From: Gillisella terrae
GTDB lineage: Bacteria; Pseudomonadota; Alphaproteobacteria; Rhizobiales; Rhizobiaceae
Reading direction: 5' to 3'
Length of the DNA: 64,000 bases
Assembly (NCBI RefSeq): GCF_004801395.1
Contig: NZ_SSOA01000004.1
Coordinates: forward strand, 310,001 to 374,000
In this document: in pieces, positions 26,392 to 34,921 of the stretch
Position numbering within the stretch: position 1 is the first letter of the stretch
Layout of the letters: every line of letters starts with the position of its first letter
The notes under the pieces: model-generated
Seen by the model: only the letters and a program-made list of their open reading frames with translations
Told to the model about the DNA's origin: nothing
Databases searched by the model: none
Program-made: the position numbers and the translations under genes

Positions 26392-27115
26392 GTTCATTCG
26401 CGCGCCGTTGAGAAAACGCTTTGTTGGAAAGATTGCCGCTTTCCAGCGACGTGCGGCAACCGAAGTCCTTGAAGATTGGCATCGGCTTTTGCTCCGATGC
26501 CTTCAATATTCGTCGACAAAGCGTTGGCGGCGCTCTCTTGCGCGTGTCTTACAAAATTTTTGCGAATAATTCGCAAATGGCCATGCTGCTAACTTTGGCA
26601 AGCTTGTGATTTTGTGACAGCTGCTATGCGTTTTTTCACAACAAAAGAATATTTTACATTTTGCACATGTAGTCGTATGACTATATACAGATCTGTAATC
26701 GAATCAGAAAAATAAAAATAATATAGCAAATTCAGTTATTTATAAAATTTGAGACAAAAAGAATCACACGATTTGCAAAAACGCGCGTGAAGAATCGCCT
26801 ACCGACCAAAGAACTCAACCGTCAAGACGCGATTGGGTAGCAAAACATTGATTTCCTCACATTTTTATGCTACACCTCTAAAACTGTTCCACCGTTAGGG
26901 CATTTTTGTGCCCAAACCTACCACGAAAGCCAAAAAATCCGCTCAAGTTTAATCTGTGACAATTCAACCTCGCCGGTTAGGTCGCTGATTGAATGATTTT
27001 TGTCTTGTTTTGGTTGGACCAGCATGGTGTCACCCGACGGTTCCCCCGTCTTATCCGGACCGTCCGGCCCGGTGTCGGCTGATGTCGATACAGTAACAGG
27101 GAGTTTTTAAAGCGA
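26392..27115. other. Long intergenic region between fdxA and carD
   Basis: 724 bases with no credible gene. The first 150 bases fold into hairpins: GTTGGAAAG / CTTTCCAGC near 26422-26450 and GGCATCGG / CCGATGCC near 26478-26502, the latter possibly part of fdxA termination. The middle (26600-26800) is very AT-rich and holds two neighbouring perfect palindromes, TAGTCGTATGACTA (26670-26683) and ACAGATCTGT (26687-26696). The last 200 bases have hairpins GGGCA / TGCCC and CCGGACCGTCCGG and should form a long carD leader. Confidence 0.45.
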
Positions 27116-27685
27116 ATGACGACCCAGCAGAAAAAATCTTCAACGCGTCAGGGCTTCAAGACCGGTGAGGCGATTGTCTATCCGGCTCATGGTGTCGGTA
27201 CGATCACCGCAATCGAAGAGCAAGAAGTCGCGGGCATGAAGCTAGAGCTTTTTGTAATCGATTTTGACAAGGATAAAATGCGTTTGAAAGTGCCAGTCAC
27301 CAAGGCTGTCACCATTGGTATGCGCAAGCTTTCCGAGACGGATTTCGTTGAGCGCGCATTGAAAGTCGTCCAGGGCAAAGCACGTGTTAAGCGCACCATG
27401 TGGTCGCGCCGTGCGCAGGAATATGATGCAAAGATCAATTCCGGCGATCTGATTTCCATCGCAGAAGTCGTGCGTGACCTCTACCGCGCAGAGCATCAGC
27501 CGGAGCAATCTTACTCCGAGCGTCAGCTTTATGAAGCAGCCCTCGACCGCATGGCGCGTGAAATCGCCGCCGTCAATAAAATGTCGGAGACCGAGGCTGT
27601 TCGTATGGTCGAAGTTAATCTTGCCAAAGGCCCAAAGCGCGGCAAGACCGTGGAAGAAGAAGACGCTCAGGAAGAAGCTGCATAA
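27116..27685 (+). CDS. carD: CarD-family transcription regulator
   Basis: 189 residues. The N-terminal RNA-polymerase-interaction domain reads KTGEAIVYPAHGVGTITAIE and LELFVIDFDKDKMRLKVPV. The helical C-terminal domain includes MWSRRAQEYDAKINSGDL and AEVVRDLYRAE, the usual CarD DNA-contact region. CarD binds the beta subunit and stabilises open promoter complexes, especially at rRNA promoters. GGGAG precedes the ATG with longish spacing. It is monocistronic, ending at a clear terminator, with an unusually long upstream region. Confidence 0.95.
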   Translation: MTTQQKKSSTRQGFKTGEAIVYPAHGVGTITAIEEQEVAGMKLELFVIDFDKDKMRLKVPVTKAVTIGMRKLSETDFVERALKVVQGKARVKRTMWSRRAQEYDAKINSGDLISIAEVVRDLYRAEHQPEQSYSERQLYEAALDRMAREIAAVNKMSETEAVRMVEVNLAKGPKRGKTVEEEDAQEEAA

Positions 27686-27705
27686 GCTTGACATTCATGA
27701 GCAAC

Positions 27706-27733
27706 AAAAAACCCGGCAATGCCGGGTTTTTTT
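27706..27733 (+). terminator. Intrinsic terminator of carD
   Basis: Stem AAAACCCGGC / GCCGGGTTTT around AAT, followed by further Ts (seven in all). Confidence 0.92.
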
Positions 27734-27754
27734 GTGCCTGCTGCTCAATGCTGA

Positions 27755-27986
27755 TGCATAATTTCTTAAATCGGAATCGATTTAGGGTGAAAATTATGCA
27801 GCAGATCTAGAACATCGGCTGAAAAGTGGGAACCGGTCTTCAGATAAATCCGATGCGGAAACAAAAGCTTACAGCGCCGTGCGCCATATATGGCGCACAA
27901 AGGTTCGCTGTAGCTCTTTATTTCTGTTGCATAATTTTATCTTTAAACCGATTCGGGTTTAAAGAATTATGCAATAGAGCATCGGG
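27755..27986. repeat. Rhizobial intergenic mosaic repeat (full, about 230 bases)
   Basis: Modules: GCATAATTTCTTAAATCGGA ... AATTATGCAGCAG palindrome; AAAGTGGGAACCGGTCTTCA with AAATCCGATGCGGAAACAAA; TTACAGCGCCGTGCGCCATA with the palindrome GTGCGCCATATATGGCGCAC, closed by GCTGTAG; and a second TTGCATAATT ... AATTATGCAA palindrome. It is the most complete copy in the window. Confidence 0.82.
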
Positions 27987-28033
27987 CTGATTCCAATCAT
28001 ACTACCCGACACAAACGCCTTTATGTGCCGTTT

Positions 28034-28214
28034 ACCCCCTTCTGGCTTGCCAGCCATCTCCCCCACAAGGAGGGAGATCGGATAGGCGCTCCCGCTCGTT
28101 TCTCACAATGAACTCGTGATTTCCGACACATGGGACGTATGCTGTTGAGCAATAGGGCTGCTTTTGTCGATCTCCCTCCTTGTGGGGGAGATGCCCGGCA
28201 GGGCAGAGGGGGGT
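28034..28214. repeat. Long inverted repeat with 25-base perfect arms
   Basis: The arm at 28056-28080 (ATCTCCCCCACAAGGAGGGA, then GATCG) is the exact reverse complement of 28168-28192, 87 bases apart. Similarity continues outward imperfectly to about 47 bases per arm (ACCCCCTTCTGGCTTGCCAG against the complement of GGCAGGGCAGAGGGGGGT). It contains no gene. This resembles another dispersed rhizobial repeat family. Confidence 0.75.
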
Positions 28215-28277
28215 GAGCTATACGGTAAAACCTATGCGTCGTGTACTGTGGATTCCAATTTTCTGCACGATGCTCTA

Positions 28278-28382
28278 CTGCATAATTCCTTAAATCGGAA
28301 TCGATTTAAGGTGAAAATTATGCAGCAGCTTAAAAGTGTCACAGCGTTCTTTGTGCGCCATACATGGTGAGAGGCGCTGTAA
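28278..28382. repeat. Rhizobial intergenic mosaic repeat (short copy)
   Basis: CTGCATAATTCCTTAAATCG, GATTTAAGG and AATTATGCAGCAG palindrome followed by GTCACAGCG ... GTGCGCCATACATGG ... GCGCTGTA. The same modules as the other copies, with a decayed central palindrome. Confidence 0.78.
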
Positions 28383-28420
28383 AGCCCTTCGCAGTGAATA
28401 GGATCACTGCGAAGGGCTTT
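28381..28420 (-). terminator. Strong hairpin downstream of the MCP-like gene
   Basis: A perfect 17-base stem AAAGCCCTTCGCAGTGA around ATAGGA. It lies 62 bases beyond the 28483 stop codon on the minus strand, with only three Us following the stem, so termination is probable but not classical. Confidence 0.5.
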
Positions 28421-28482
28421 AATCTCTTGTTGTGTCGCATGTGCGTTATCGTTTTATTGAGGACAATAAAACGCGACATGCT

Positions 28483-30213
28483 TTAGAACAAAGCATCGGC
28501 AAAAAGATCATCGTCATCGGCCGCAGCAGAGCTTGTTGCTGTTGCCCCAGCCACAAAGCCCTCACCGATCGGCAAAAAGCGCAAGTGGATGTCACGCTCT
28601 TGCGACATGGTGTAAATGGCATAGATCTGCTGACTGAGCGGCTGGGCGATAGCCGAAATAGCATCAACCGGCAGCAACTCGCCGCGTGAGCGATCGGCAA
28701 TCTCCAGGCACTCTGACAGCAAGCCGCCGAGTTCCCTCTCAAAATCAAGGGTGGTAACCGCTGCACTGATGCGATTGAAAACAATCTGCCCTTCAGAGCC
28801 GAAAGCCTCAAGTCCCTTATCCATATCGGCAGACACGCCTTGAATAGCGCCCAGTGCTTCATTGAGCGGTTCGTGGATATGGCTGATATCATCACTGTCA
28901 TCGCGCGACAAAGCAGCCGTTTCTTCCTCGACATCGCGCATGTCTTCGACAATCGCATCGGCTGGCGTTTCAAGCTTCGCCGCAAAGGTGCGCAATTCGC
29001 CGCTGACAACATTGACCGATCGGCCCGCATCACCCAGGCGCGAACACCGCAGGTTGGAATTGAGCGCCATATAATGAATGTCGGTCTTGATCGAGCGGAT
29101 GGTCTCAATCCCGGCCAGCAGCGCTTGAGCGGATTCGGTGACGGAACTTACAAATGAGTCAGATTCTTGCGAGCGATCCTGAACGCGATTGGAGAGAGAA
29201 CACGCATGGGTGATATCGGACTCCATCTTGCGCAAAACGCTATGCTCGGCACTACCGCCCGATTTATTAAGGTCGTCACGCAGAGACAGAACATGAGCAG
29301 CATCACTGGTGAAGCTCGACAGATTGGCAAAAATGGCACTGCATTTCATGCGGAAATCGTCGAGAGATTCCTGCAACTGCGCATGGGCCAGATGGGCCAC
29401 TGCCTGCCGGATGCCATTGGCCAGAACCGGATCCCGCACGTTGCCCTGGGCTAGAAACTCTTCAAGGCATTGGAACATGGTTTGCACATGCTCAATCCGC
29501 TGTCGGGTGATGTCGCCAATCTGCAATGCAGACAAAACTGTGCCAACTTTGGCTTGAATATTGCGAGTGACCGACTTTACATCATTGGCAATGGTAATCA
29601 TCGCCTGATGTTGGGCTGCCAATTGTTCAGAGCTGGTGTTGAGCGAGCTGACAATGGTGGGAATTGTTTTTCTAAAATCGGTCAAAATGCTGTCAGAAAA
29701 CGCCCGCGCCGTGTCCAGCTGGCCGCGCATATGGGCCAATTTATCAGCAAAACGATCAATTTCTTCCGCACCCGATTGAATACGCTCACGGATTTCATCA
29801 GCAAAACCCGAAAATTCATCCAACCCCGCGCCGGTGATTTTCACCGTAATCGCAAATGTGCGCAGATAACGGATCGTCTCGCGCATTTCTTCGACATGTG
29901 ATGACGTGGAGGCGCAGAGGCTCAAAATGCGATCAAACGATGTTTGCCGCGCAATTGCCCGCTCTGGCAAAAGGGAGAGATCCGACACGGTACGCCGCAG
30001 ACCCTTCACCGTTTCCGAGGCCGTCTTGCCATCCAGAACACCCGTCAGCTGATCAAGGCTCTCGACCAGGCCATTCAGGATTTCGACAACCGATACCAGA
30101 ACAGCACCGCCTTCAAGGAATGACTTTTCAAGACGGGAGTGCGCTGTTGTGAGTTTGACCTCAAAATCAGAGCGAGACCCTCGGGTCGAATGTGTCTTTA
30201 AAACTGCGTGCAC
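28483..30213 (-). CDS. Soluble coiled-coil protein resembling chemoreceptor signalling domains
   Basis: 576 residues, no membrane helix, signal peptide or HAMP domain. It is predicted to be almost wholly alpha-helical with long heptad-rich stretches (KLTTAHSRLEKSFLEGGAVL, FADEIRERIQSGAEEIDRFA, KLAHMRGQLDTARAF). The segment LQIGDITRQRIEHVQ is a motif I associate with methyl-accepting-type and chemotaxis-linked proteins. IKTDIHYMALNSNLRCSRLG resembles the receptor hairpin tip region around the conserved ALNAxIEAARAG, but is altered: NLRCSRLG replaces IEAARAG. The C-terminus is acidic (DDDDLFADALF). The start is GTG with GAGG nine bases upstream. Function unknown; it may interact with a chemosensory array or a cytoplasmic cluster. 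Confidence 0.65.
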   Translation of the reverse strand: MHAVLKTHSTRGSRSDFEVKLTTAHSRLEKSFLEGGAVLVSVVEILNGLVESLDQLTGVLDGKTASETVKGLRRTVSDLSLLPERAIARQTSFDRILSLCASTSSHVEEMRETIRYLRTFAITVKITGAGLDEFSGFADEIRERIQSGAEEIDRFADKLAHMRGQLDTARAFSDSILTDFRKTIPTIVSSLNTSSEQLAAQHQAMITIANDVKSVTRNIQAKVGTVLSALQIGDITRQRIEHVQTMFQCLEEFLAQGNVRDPVLANGIRQAVAHLAHAQLQESLDDFRMKCSAIFANLSSFTSDAAHVLSLRDDLNKSGGSAEHSVLRKMESDITHACSLSNRVQDRSQESDSFVSSVTESAQALLAGIETIRSIKTDIHYMALNSNLRCSRLGDAGRSVNVVSGELRTFAAKLETPADAIVEDMRDVEEETAALSRDDSDDISHIHEPLNEALGAIQGVSADMDKGLEAFGSEGQIVFNRISAAVTTLDFERELGGLLSECLEIADRSRGELLPVDAISAIAQPLSQQIYAIYTMSQERDIHLRFLPIGEGFVAGATATSSAAADDDDLFADALF

Positions 30214-30396
30214 GAAAACACCTCACGGGAGCGATATGCGCACACATTAGCCCCAATTCAAGAATGACAAGTAAATGCAGACGAGAATTGGAAAAAATAA
30301 AACAACTCAGAAATGCCAGCACTTTGCAAACGTCAAATGAGGTGCGAAAGGGGCCGCCTGCGCCGCGACCCCAGACCCGATATTTCAGATCCGATA

Positions 30397-30603
30397 TTAT
30401 TGTTCGCCAAGTTTCATCGACGGATCATAGTCTTTGCCATGCACGGTCTTCACAACCGGCTGGCCGCAATACATCGTGTTTGTGGCATGGTTGAAGGACA
30501 GAGTCGGTGATCCTGCCAGTTCCCAACCCTTGTTCAGGGCATCCGTCACACGATGGCAAAAGGATGCATCATCCGGTCCGGTCAAAAAACGATAAACTTT
30601 CAT
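30397..30603 (-). CDS. DUF1737-domain small protein
   Basis: 68 residues: MKVYRFLTGPDDASFCHRVT, ALNKGWELAGSPTLSFN, MYCGQPVVKTV and a C-terminal YDPSMKLGEQ. This is the full DUF1737 domain, found in proteobacteria with no known function. ATG 30603 is chosen because AAAGG lies ten bases upstream; an in-frame ATG at 30627 falls inside the preceding gene. It begins four bases after the CitE-like gene ends, so the two are cotranscribed. Confidence 0.85.
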   Translation of the reverse strand: MKVYRFLTGPDDASFCHRVTDALNKGWELAGSPTLSFNHATNTMYCGQPVVKTVHGKDYDPSMKLGEQ

Positions 30604-30607
30604 GGGG

Positions 30608-31501
30608 TTAAACCTTTCTATGGTCAAGTCTGCTGTTCAGGAGTGACATTTTTGAAAGCAGGCGCTCTGCCTGTTCTGCATGGAGACGTTCGATCATCCG
30701 GCCATTCTGGTTGATGATATTGAGATGCGCCGCCTCGGGTGCCGCAAAAGCAGCCACAAGAGCGCGGGCATCGGCAATCTCAGCATCCGACGGGCCGAAA
30801 TGAGAATTGGCAGCCGCAATTTGCGCGGGATGGATCAGCATCTTGCCATCAAAGCCCATGGCCGCCCCCTGCCCGCACTCGGCACCGAAGGCCGCAAGGT
30901 CTTTGAAATCATTGGACACGCTATCAATCACATCCAGACCATAGGCGCGGGCGGCCAACACTACCTGCATCAACCATGGAATGAGAAATTGCCGTGAAGG
31001 CTCAGCAGGCACGCGGGTTTCCTTGCGCAAGTCATTCAGCCCCACCACCAGACAGTCCAAACCCAGATCAGAGGTCATTGCTGCAATGTGATGCGCATTC
31101 AAAATCGCCTTCGGTGTTTCAATCATCGCCCAGAGGCGCACACCCGTGTCCACCGTTTGGCGCAATGCCGCCAACTCCTCCGGCTGCTCGGTTTTGGGCA
31201 ACAAAACAGCGTCGGGTTGGCACGCCCGAACCAATTCGAGATCAGCAGCAATGAAGGGCGTGTTGCTGCCATTGATGCGGATAATCGCCTCACGGCCATT
31301 CAAATCCTCGTGTTCAAACAGCTGGCGGAGATTATCTCTAGCCTCGTCTTTCCTGTCGGTTGCCACCGAATCTTCGAGATCAAAGATGATGCCATCGCAC
31401 TCCAAAGACAGCGATTTCTCCAATGCGCGCTGATTGATAGCAGGAACGCTGAGGATGGAGCGGCGCAAGCGCGCAGATGGAGCGGCACGGAACATCGACA
31501 T
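30608..31501 (-). CDS. HpcH/HpaI (CitE-like) aldolase/lyase
   Basis: 297 residues of the CitE-like barrel. Conserved blocks: RRSILSVPAIN, DGIIFDLEDSVATDRKDEAR with the metal-binding acidic residues, REAIIRINGSNTPF, AVLLPKTEQPEE, LWAMIETPKAILNAHHIAAM, GLNDLRKET and GFDGKMLIHPAQIAAAN. The family includes citryl-CoA and malyl-CoA lyases and malyl-CoA thioesterase; the exact substrate is not decidable. Cytosolic. AGGT lies before the tandem ATG-TCG-ATG start. First gene of a two-gene unit with DUF1737. Confidence 0.9.
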   Translation of the reverse strand: MSMFRAAPSARLRRSILSVPAINQRALEKSLSLECDGIIFDLEDSVATDRKDEARDNLRQLFEHEDLNGREAIIRINGSNTPFIAADLELVRACQPDAVLLPKTEQPEELAALRQTVDTGVRLWAMIETPKAILNAHHIAAMTSDLGLDCLVVGLNDLRKETRVPAEPSRQFLIPWLMQVVLAARAYGLDVIDSVSNDFKDLAAFGAECGQGAAMGFDGKMLIHPAQIAAANSHFGPSDAEIADARALVAAFAAPEAAHLNIINQNGRMIERLHAEQAERLLSKMSLLNSRLDHRKV

Positions 31502-31603
31502 GACCTATGATTTTTGAAAGGCTGCGACAAGACATGCGACTTTATTACCCCTTGTAACCCCTCAGGAGAAGTCCCACCTTGTGATCATGAAAGGATTATC
31601 ATC

Positions 31604-31837
31604 ATGCAAAATCTTCGTGTTTTCGGATTGGTTAGTCTCGGTGTCGTGGCTTTGATGGCAACAGCGGTTTTGACCGTGTCCATAACATTGATTGCAGGTG
31701 CGATCTTGAGCGCGACACTGGCATGGCGCATGTTGACGCTCAGGCAAAAGCCGGTACCTGTCCATGCTCGCCGCCGCGATGAGGCCAAGCCCATGCGCGT
31801 TTGGAACGACGGGCGCGGCACGATCATCGATATGTAA
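31604..31837 (+). CDS. Small membrane protein, unrecognised
   Basis: 77 residues: a long hydrophobic stretch (LVSLGVVALMATAVLTVSIT and LIAGAILSATLAW, about residues 8-40), probably two membrane passes, followed by a basic cytosolic tail (RQKPVPVHARRRDEAKP) and NDGRGTIIDM. ATG 31604 has AAAGGAT at good spacing; the frame is open upstream from 31514 but that part does not look coding. I do not recognise a named family. A repeat element follows immediately. Confidence 0.7.
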   Translation: MQNLRVFGLVSLGVVALMATAVLTVSITLIAGAILSATLAWRMLTLRQKPVPVHARRRDEAKPMRVWNDGRGTIIDM

Positions 31838-31849
31838 GGTGTGCTTGCT

Positions 31850-31954
31850 TACAGCGCCGTGCGCCAAATATGGCGCAGTAAGGTTCGCTGTAGCTCTTTA
31901 TAAGTGCTGCGTAATTTTTTCTTTAAACCGAACCCGGTTTAAAGAATTATGCAA
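31850..31954. repeat. Rhizobial intergenic mosaic repeat
   Basis: TTACAGCGCCGTGCGCCAAA ... TGGCGCA ... GCTGTAG followed by a degenerate GCGTAATTTTTTC ... GGTTTAAAGAATTATGCAA palindrome. The module order is the second half of the 27.8 kb copy. It sits 90 bases upstream of leuD. Confidence 0.78.
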
Positions 31955-32043
31955 GCGGGTTTGTAAGTTTCTCCTTCAAATCCAGAGGATTTTCCGCTAT
32001 GCGGAGGAAAATTGTTCCGTCACGCCGAGCGAAGGTCACGTCA

Positions 32044-32649
32044 ATGGATAAATTCACCAAACTCACCGGGGTTGCAGCACCCTTGCCGGTCGTCAATATC
32101 GACACCGACATGATCATCCCGAAGGATTACCTGAAGACGATCAAGCGCACAGGTCTGGGCAAGGGTCTGTTTGCTGAAGCGCGCTATCTCGACGATGGTT
32201 CCGTGAACCCTGATTTCGTGCTCAACAAGCCTGCCTATCAGAACGCCAAGATTCTGGTTGCTGGCGATAATTTCGGCTGCGGCTCTTCGCGTGAGCATGC
32301 GCCTTGGGCTTTGCTGGATTTCGGCATTCGCTGCGTTATCTCCACCAGCTTTGCCGATATTTTCTACAACAACTGTTTCAAGAACGGCATTTTGCCCATC
32401 GTGGTCAGCCCGGAAGAGCTGGAAAAGCTGATGGATGATGCCCAGCGCGGCTCCAATGCCGTGTTGACGGTTGATCTGGAGAGCCAGGAAATCACCGGCC
32501 CCGATGGCGGCACCATCAGCTTCGAAATTGATGCTTTCCGCCGTCATTGCATGTTGAACGGTCTGGATGACATTGGCCTCACACTCGAAAAAGCCTCATC
32601 CATCGCAAGCTTTGAGAAGACCAACGAACAGAGCCGCCCTTGGGCCTGA
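32044..32649 (+). CDS. leuD: 3-isopropylmalate dehydratase small subunit
   Basis: 201 residues, the LeuD swivelling domain that pairs with LeuC (not in this window) for isomerisation of isopropylmalate in leucine synthesis. Key segments: [38 protein letters not shown], the phosphate/substrate loop, and [23 protein letters not shown] lies before the ATG; the frame extends upstream to 31999 without homology. A terminator follows, so leuB is transcribed separately. Confidence 0.97.
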   Translation: MDKFTKLTGVAAPLPVVNIDTDMIIPKDYLKTIKRTGLGKGLFAEARYLDDGSVNPDFVLNKPAYQNAKILVAGDNFGCGSSREHAPWALLDFGIRCVISTSFADIFYNNCFKNGILPIVVSPEELEKLMDDAQRGSNAVLTVDLESQEITGPDGGTISFEIDAFRRHCMLNGLDDIGLTLEKASSIASFEKTNEQSRPWA

Positions 32650-32672
32650 TCCGATAAAATAAAGATTAAAAC

Positions 32673-32703
32673 AAAGGCAGGTCGCACGACCTGCCTTTTT
32701 TCA
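32673..32703 (+). terminator. Intrinsic terminator of leuD
   Basis: Stem AAAGGCAGGTC / GACCTGCCTTT with GCAC loop and a run of eight Ts. Confidence 0.92.
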
Positions 32704-32811
32704 TGGAAATTGCCGCCTTTATGCGTACCACATCTGCCCGCTCTGTCCTTGAAATGCCGTGAGGCGAGCGATAAAACGCCCCCAATCCCTTTTTTAACGA
32801 GGTTTACGCTC

Positions 32812-33924
32812 ATGACAGTCCGCAAGCTTTTCCTTCTTCCCGGTGACGGCATTGGGCCGGAAGCCATGAATGAAGTTCGCAAGATCATCGCCTACATGAA
32901 TGCCGAGCTTGGTGGCAGCTATGAGACGGATGAAGGTCTGGTTGGCGGCTCCGCCTATGACGCCCATGGCGTGGCGATTTCTGAAGGCGACATGGCCAAG
33001 GCCATGGCCGCAGACGCCGTGCTGTTTGGTGCCGTTGGTGGCCCGCAGTGGGATGCCGTGCCCTATGATGTGCGCCCGGAAGCAGGTCTCTTGCGCCTTC
33101 GCAAGGATCTTGAGCTGTTTGCCAACCTGCGCCCTGCGATTTGCTATCCGGCACTTGCCTCGGCTTCATCCCTGAAGCCTGAGCTGGTGGAAGGTCTCGA
33201 CATTCTGATCGTGCGTGAGCTGACGGGCGGCGTTTATTTTGGCGAGCCAAAAACCATCACCGATCTTGGCAATGGCCAAAAGCGCGCCATCGATACACAG
33301 GTGTACGACACCTATGAGATCGAGCGCATCTCCGCCGTTGCTTTCGAGCTGGCTCGCACCCGTAAAAACGCCGTGTGCTCGATGGAAAAGCGCAATGTAA
33401 TGAAATCGGGCGTGTTGTGGAATCAGGTGGTGACCGAACTCCATAAGGCCAAGTTCTCGGATGTGAAGCTGGAACACATGTTGGCGGACGCTGGCGGCAT
33501 GCAGCTGGTGCGCGCGCCAAAGCAGTTTGACGTGATTGTCACCGACAACCTGTTTGGCGATATGCTTTCGGACGTTGCCTCCATGCTGACCGGCTCGCTG
33601 GGCATGCTGCCATCCGCCTCGCTCGGCGCACCAGATGGCAAGACTGGCCAGCGCAAGGCCATGTATGAGCCTGTGCATGGCTCGGCACCGGACATTGCTG
33701 GCAAGGGCATTGCCAATCCAATCGCCATGATCGCTTCCTTTGCCATGTGTCTGCGCTATTCCTTTGGCGAAATTGCCCAGGCCGATGCGCTGGAAAAAGC
33801 CATTGCCAACGTGCTCGATCGTGGCATTCGCACTGGCGACATTATGGCAGAAGGCTGCAAGCAGGTTGGCACCGTTGAAATGGGCGATGCTATCCTCGCC
33901 GAATTCAAGTCTTTGATGCAATAA
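32812..33924 (+). CDS. leuB: 3-isopropylmalate dehydrogenase
   Basis: 370 residues. Oxidative decarboxylation of 3-isopropylmalate in leucine synthesis, NAD-dependent and cytosolic. Conserved blocks: [20 protein letters not shown], the substrate-binding [27 protein letters not shown], and the metal and cofactor region [20 protein letters not shown] with [19 protein letters not shown] precedes ATG 32812; an upstream in-frame start at 32710 lacks homology. It follows leuD after a terminator. Confidence 0.97.
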   Translation: MTVRKLFLLPGDGIGPEAMNEVRKIIAYMNAELGGSYETDEGLVGGSAYDAHGVAISEGDMAKAMAADAVLFGAVGGPQWDAVPYDVRPEAGLLRLRKDLELFANLRPAICYPALASASSLKPELVEGLDILIVRELTGGVYFGEPKTITDLGNGQKRAIDTQVYDTYEIERISAVAFELARTRKNAVCSMEKRNVMKSGVLWNQVVTELHKAKFSDVKLEHMLADAGGMQLVRAPKQFDVIVTDNLFGDMLSDVASMLTGSLGMLPSASLGAPDGKTGQRKAMYEPVHGSAPDIAGKGIANPIAMIASFAMCLRYSFGEIAQADALEKAIANVLDRGIRTGDIMAEGCKQVGTVEMGDAILAEFKSLMQ

Positions 33925-33934
33925 TCATAATTCT

Positions 33935-34001
33935 GCGGCACCGCTCTCTTCACCCCTCTCAGGACGACAAACTTGAAAGAATGTGAAAAGAGCGGTGCGG
34001 C
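33935..34001 (+). repeat. Long hairpin between leuB and PAP2 gene
   Basis: GCGGCACCGCTCTCTTCAC (33935-33953) and GTGAAAAGAGCGGTGCGGC (33983-34001) are inverted with two mismatches over 19 bases and a 29-base loop. No T run follows. It may stabilise the leuB 3' end or terminate with a factor. Confidence 0.5.
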
Positions 34002-34068
34002 GTCATACGCCTTGTAAATTGACCTGCTAATCGCTTGCCGCATCGGGTCATTTTGCAAGGGGACATGA

Positions 34069-34866
34069 ATGAACGCGATTCTTGCGCGGTTTCAAAAGCC
34101 TGGGCGTTGTCGCCTGCTCATCCAGCAAAAAATCGACAGCCATATTCTTGCGCTTGCAAGCCTTATCCCGCTTGTGGCCCTGGTGTTTGATGCCGCAAGC
34201 GGCGCTGCTGGCCACCTCAGCGACCCGATTCTGATGGCCCTTGCCAATACGTTCACCCGGTTTGGGGAATGCGACTGGTGTCTGGTGGTCAGCCTTGTTC
34301 TGGTGCTTCAAGCCAGCGCAACCTGCCATCTTGCCACAACGATCCGGCACCGCTGCCAGGCACTGTTTATCAGCAGCATCGGCATCTACGCCTTCCTCAC
34401 CATCCTGCTGTCAGGTTTGAGCGCAAATCTGCTCAAAAGAGCCATTGGTCGGGCAAGGCCCCATGCCTTTCTGGACTCAAGCCCATTGGACTTCTCACCA
34501 TTTGCCGGCAGCGCGCGCTTTGAAAGCTTCCCTTCCGGCCATGCAACAACCATTGGTGCCTTTTGCATGATTGCCGCACTGCTTGCGCCAAAATACCGCC
34601 TGCCGTTTGCGATCACGGCGCTGTGGCTGGGCATGACACGGGTTATGGTTGGTGCCCATTATCCCAGTGATGTCATCGCCGGTCTATGCTTTGGCGCTGG
34701 CTTTGCCTGGATCATGGCCCGTCTGTTTGCCCGCTACGGTCTGGTTTTCCGCACAGACGAACACGGAAGCCCGGTTTTAAGGCAGAAGTTGCAAAACCGC
34801 GAAGCAACATCATGGCACAGTCCAGTCGCAGCAGCATCGACAGCGCCGCGCGCCAACCCGGCATGA
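34069..34866 (+). CDS. PAP2-family membrane phosphatase
   Basis: 265 residues with about five to six membrane helices and the three PAP2 motifs: KRAIGRARPH, FPSGHATT and RVMVGAHYPSDVIAG. Such enzymes dephosphorylate lipid phosphates or undecaprenyl pyrophosphate at the periplasmic face. AAGGGG precedes the ATG. The C-terminal 40 residues are hydrophilic and not conserved. Convergent with the MHS transporter gene. Confidence 0.92.
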   Translation: MNAILARFQKPGRCRLLIQQKIDSHILALASLIPLVALVFDAASGAAGHLSDPILMALANTFTRFGECDWCLVVSLVLVLQASATCHLATTIRHRCQALFISSIGIYAFLTILLSGLSANLLKRAIGRARPHAFLDSSPLDFSPFAGSARFESFPSGHATTIGAFCMIAALLAPKYRLPFAITALWLGMTRVMVGAHYPSDVIAGLCFGAGFAWIMARLFARYGLVFRTDEHGSPVLRQKLQNREATSWHSPVAAASTAPRANPA

Positions 34867-34868
34867 AA

Positions 34869-34895
34869 ATGCCCGGAGCAATTGGCTCCGGGCAT
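34869..34895. terminator. Hairpin between convergent genes
   Basis: Perfect 11-base stem ATGCCCGGAGC / GCTCCGGGCAT with a five-base loop, placed directly after the PAP2 stop. The U tracts are short (TTT on plus, TTTT on minus), so it is a weak bidirectional terminator. Confidence 0.65.
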
Positions 34896-34921
34896 GGTTT
34901 CGGTGCAGGGACTAGCTTCAC

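Noticed and set aside
26421-26609. 62-codon plus-strand frame after fdxA
   Set aside because: Lies across hairpins, no ribosome binding site, no recognisable features.
28056-28192. Inverted repeat as ends of an insertion sequence
   Set aside because: Only 87 bases between arms, no transposase and no obvious target duplication.
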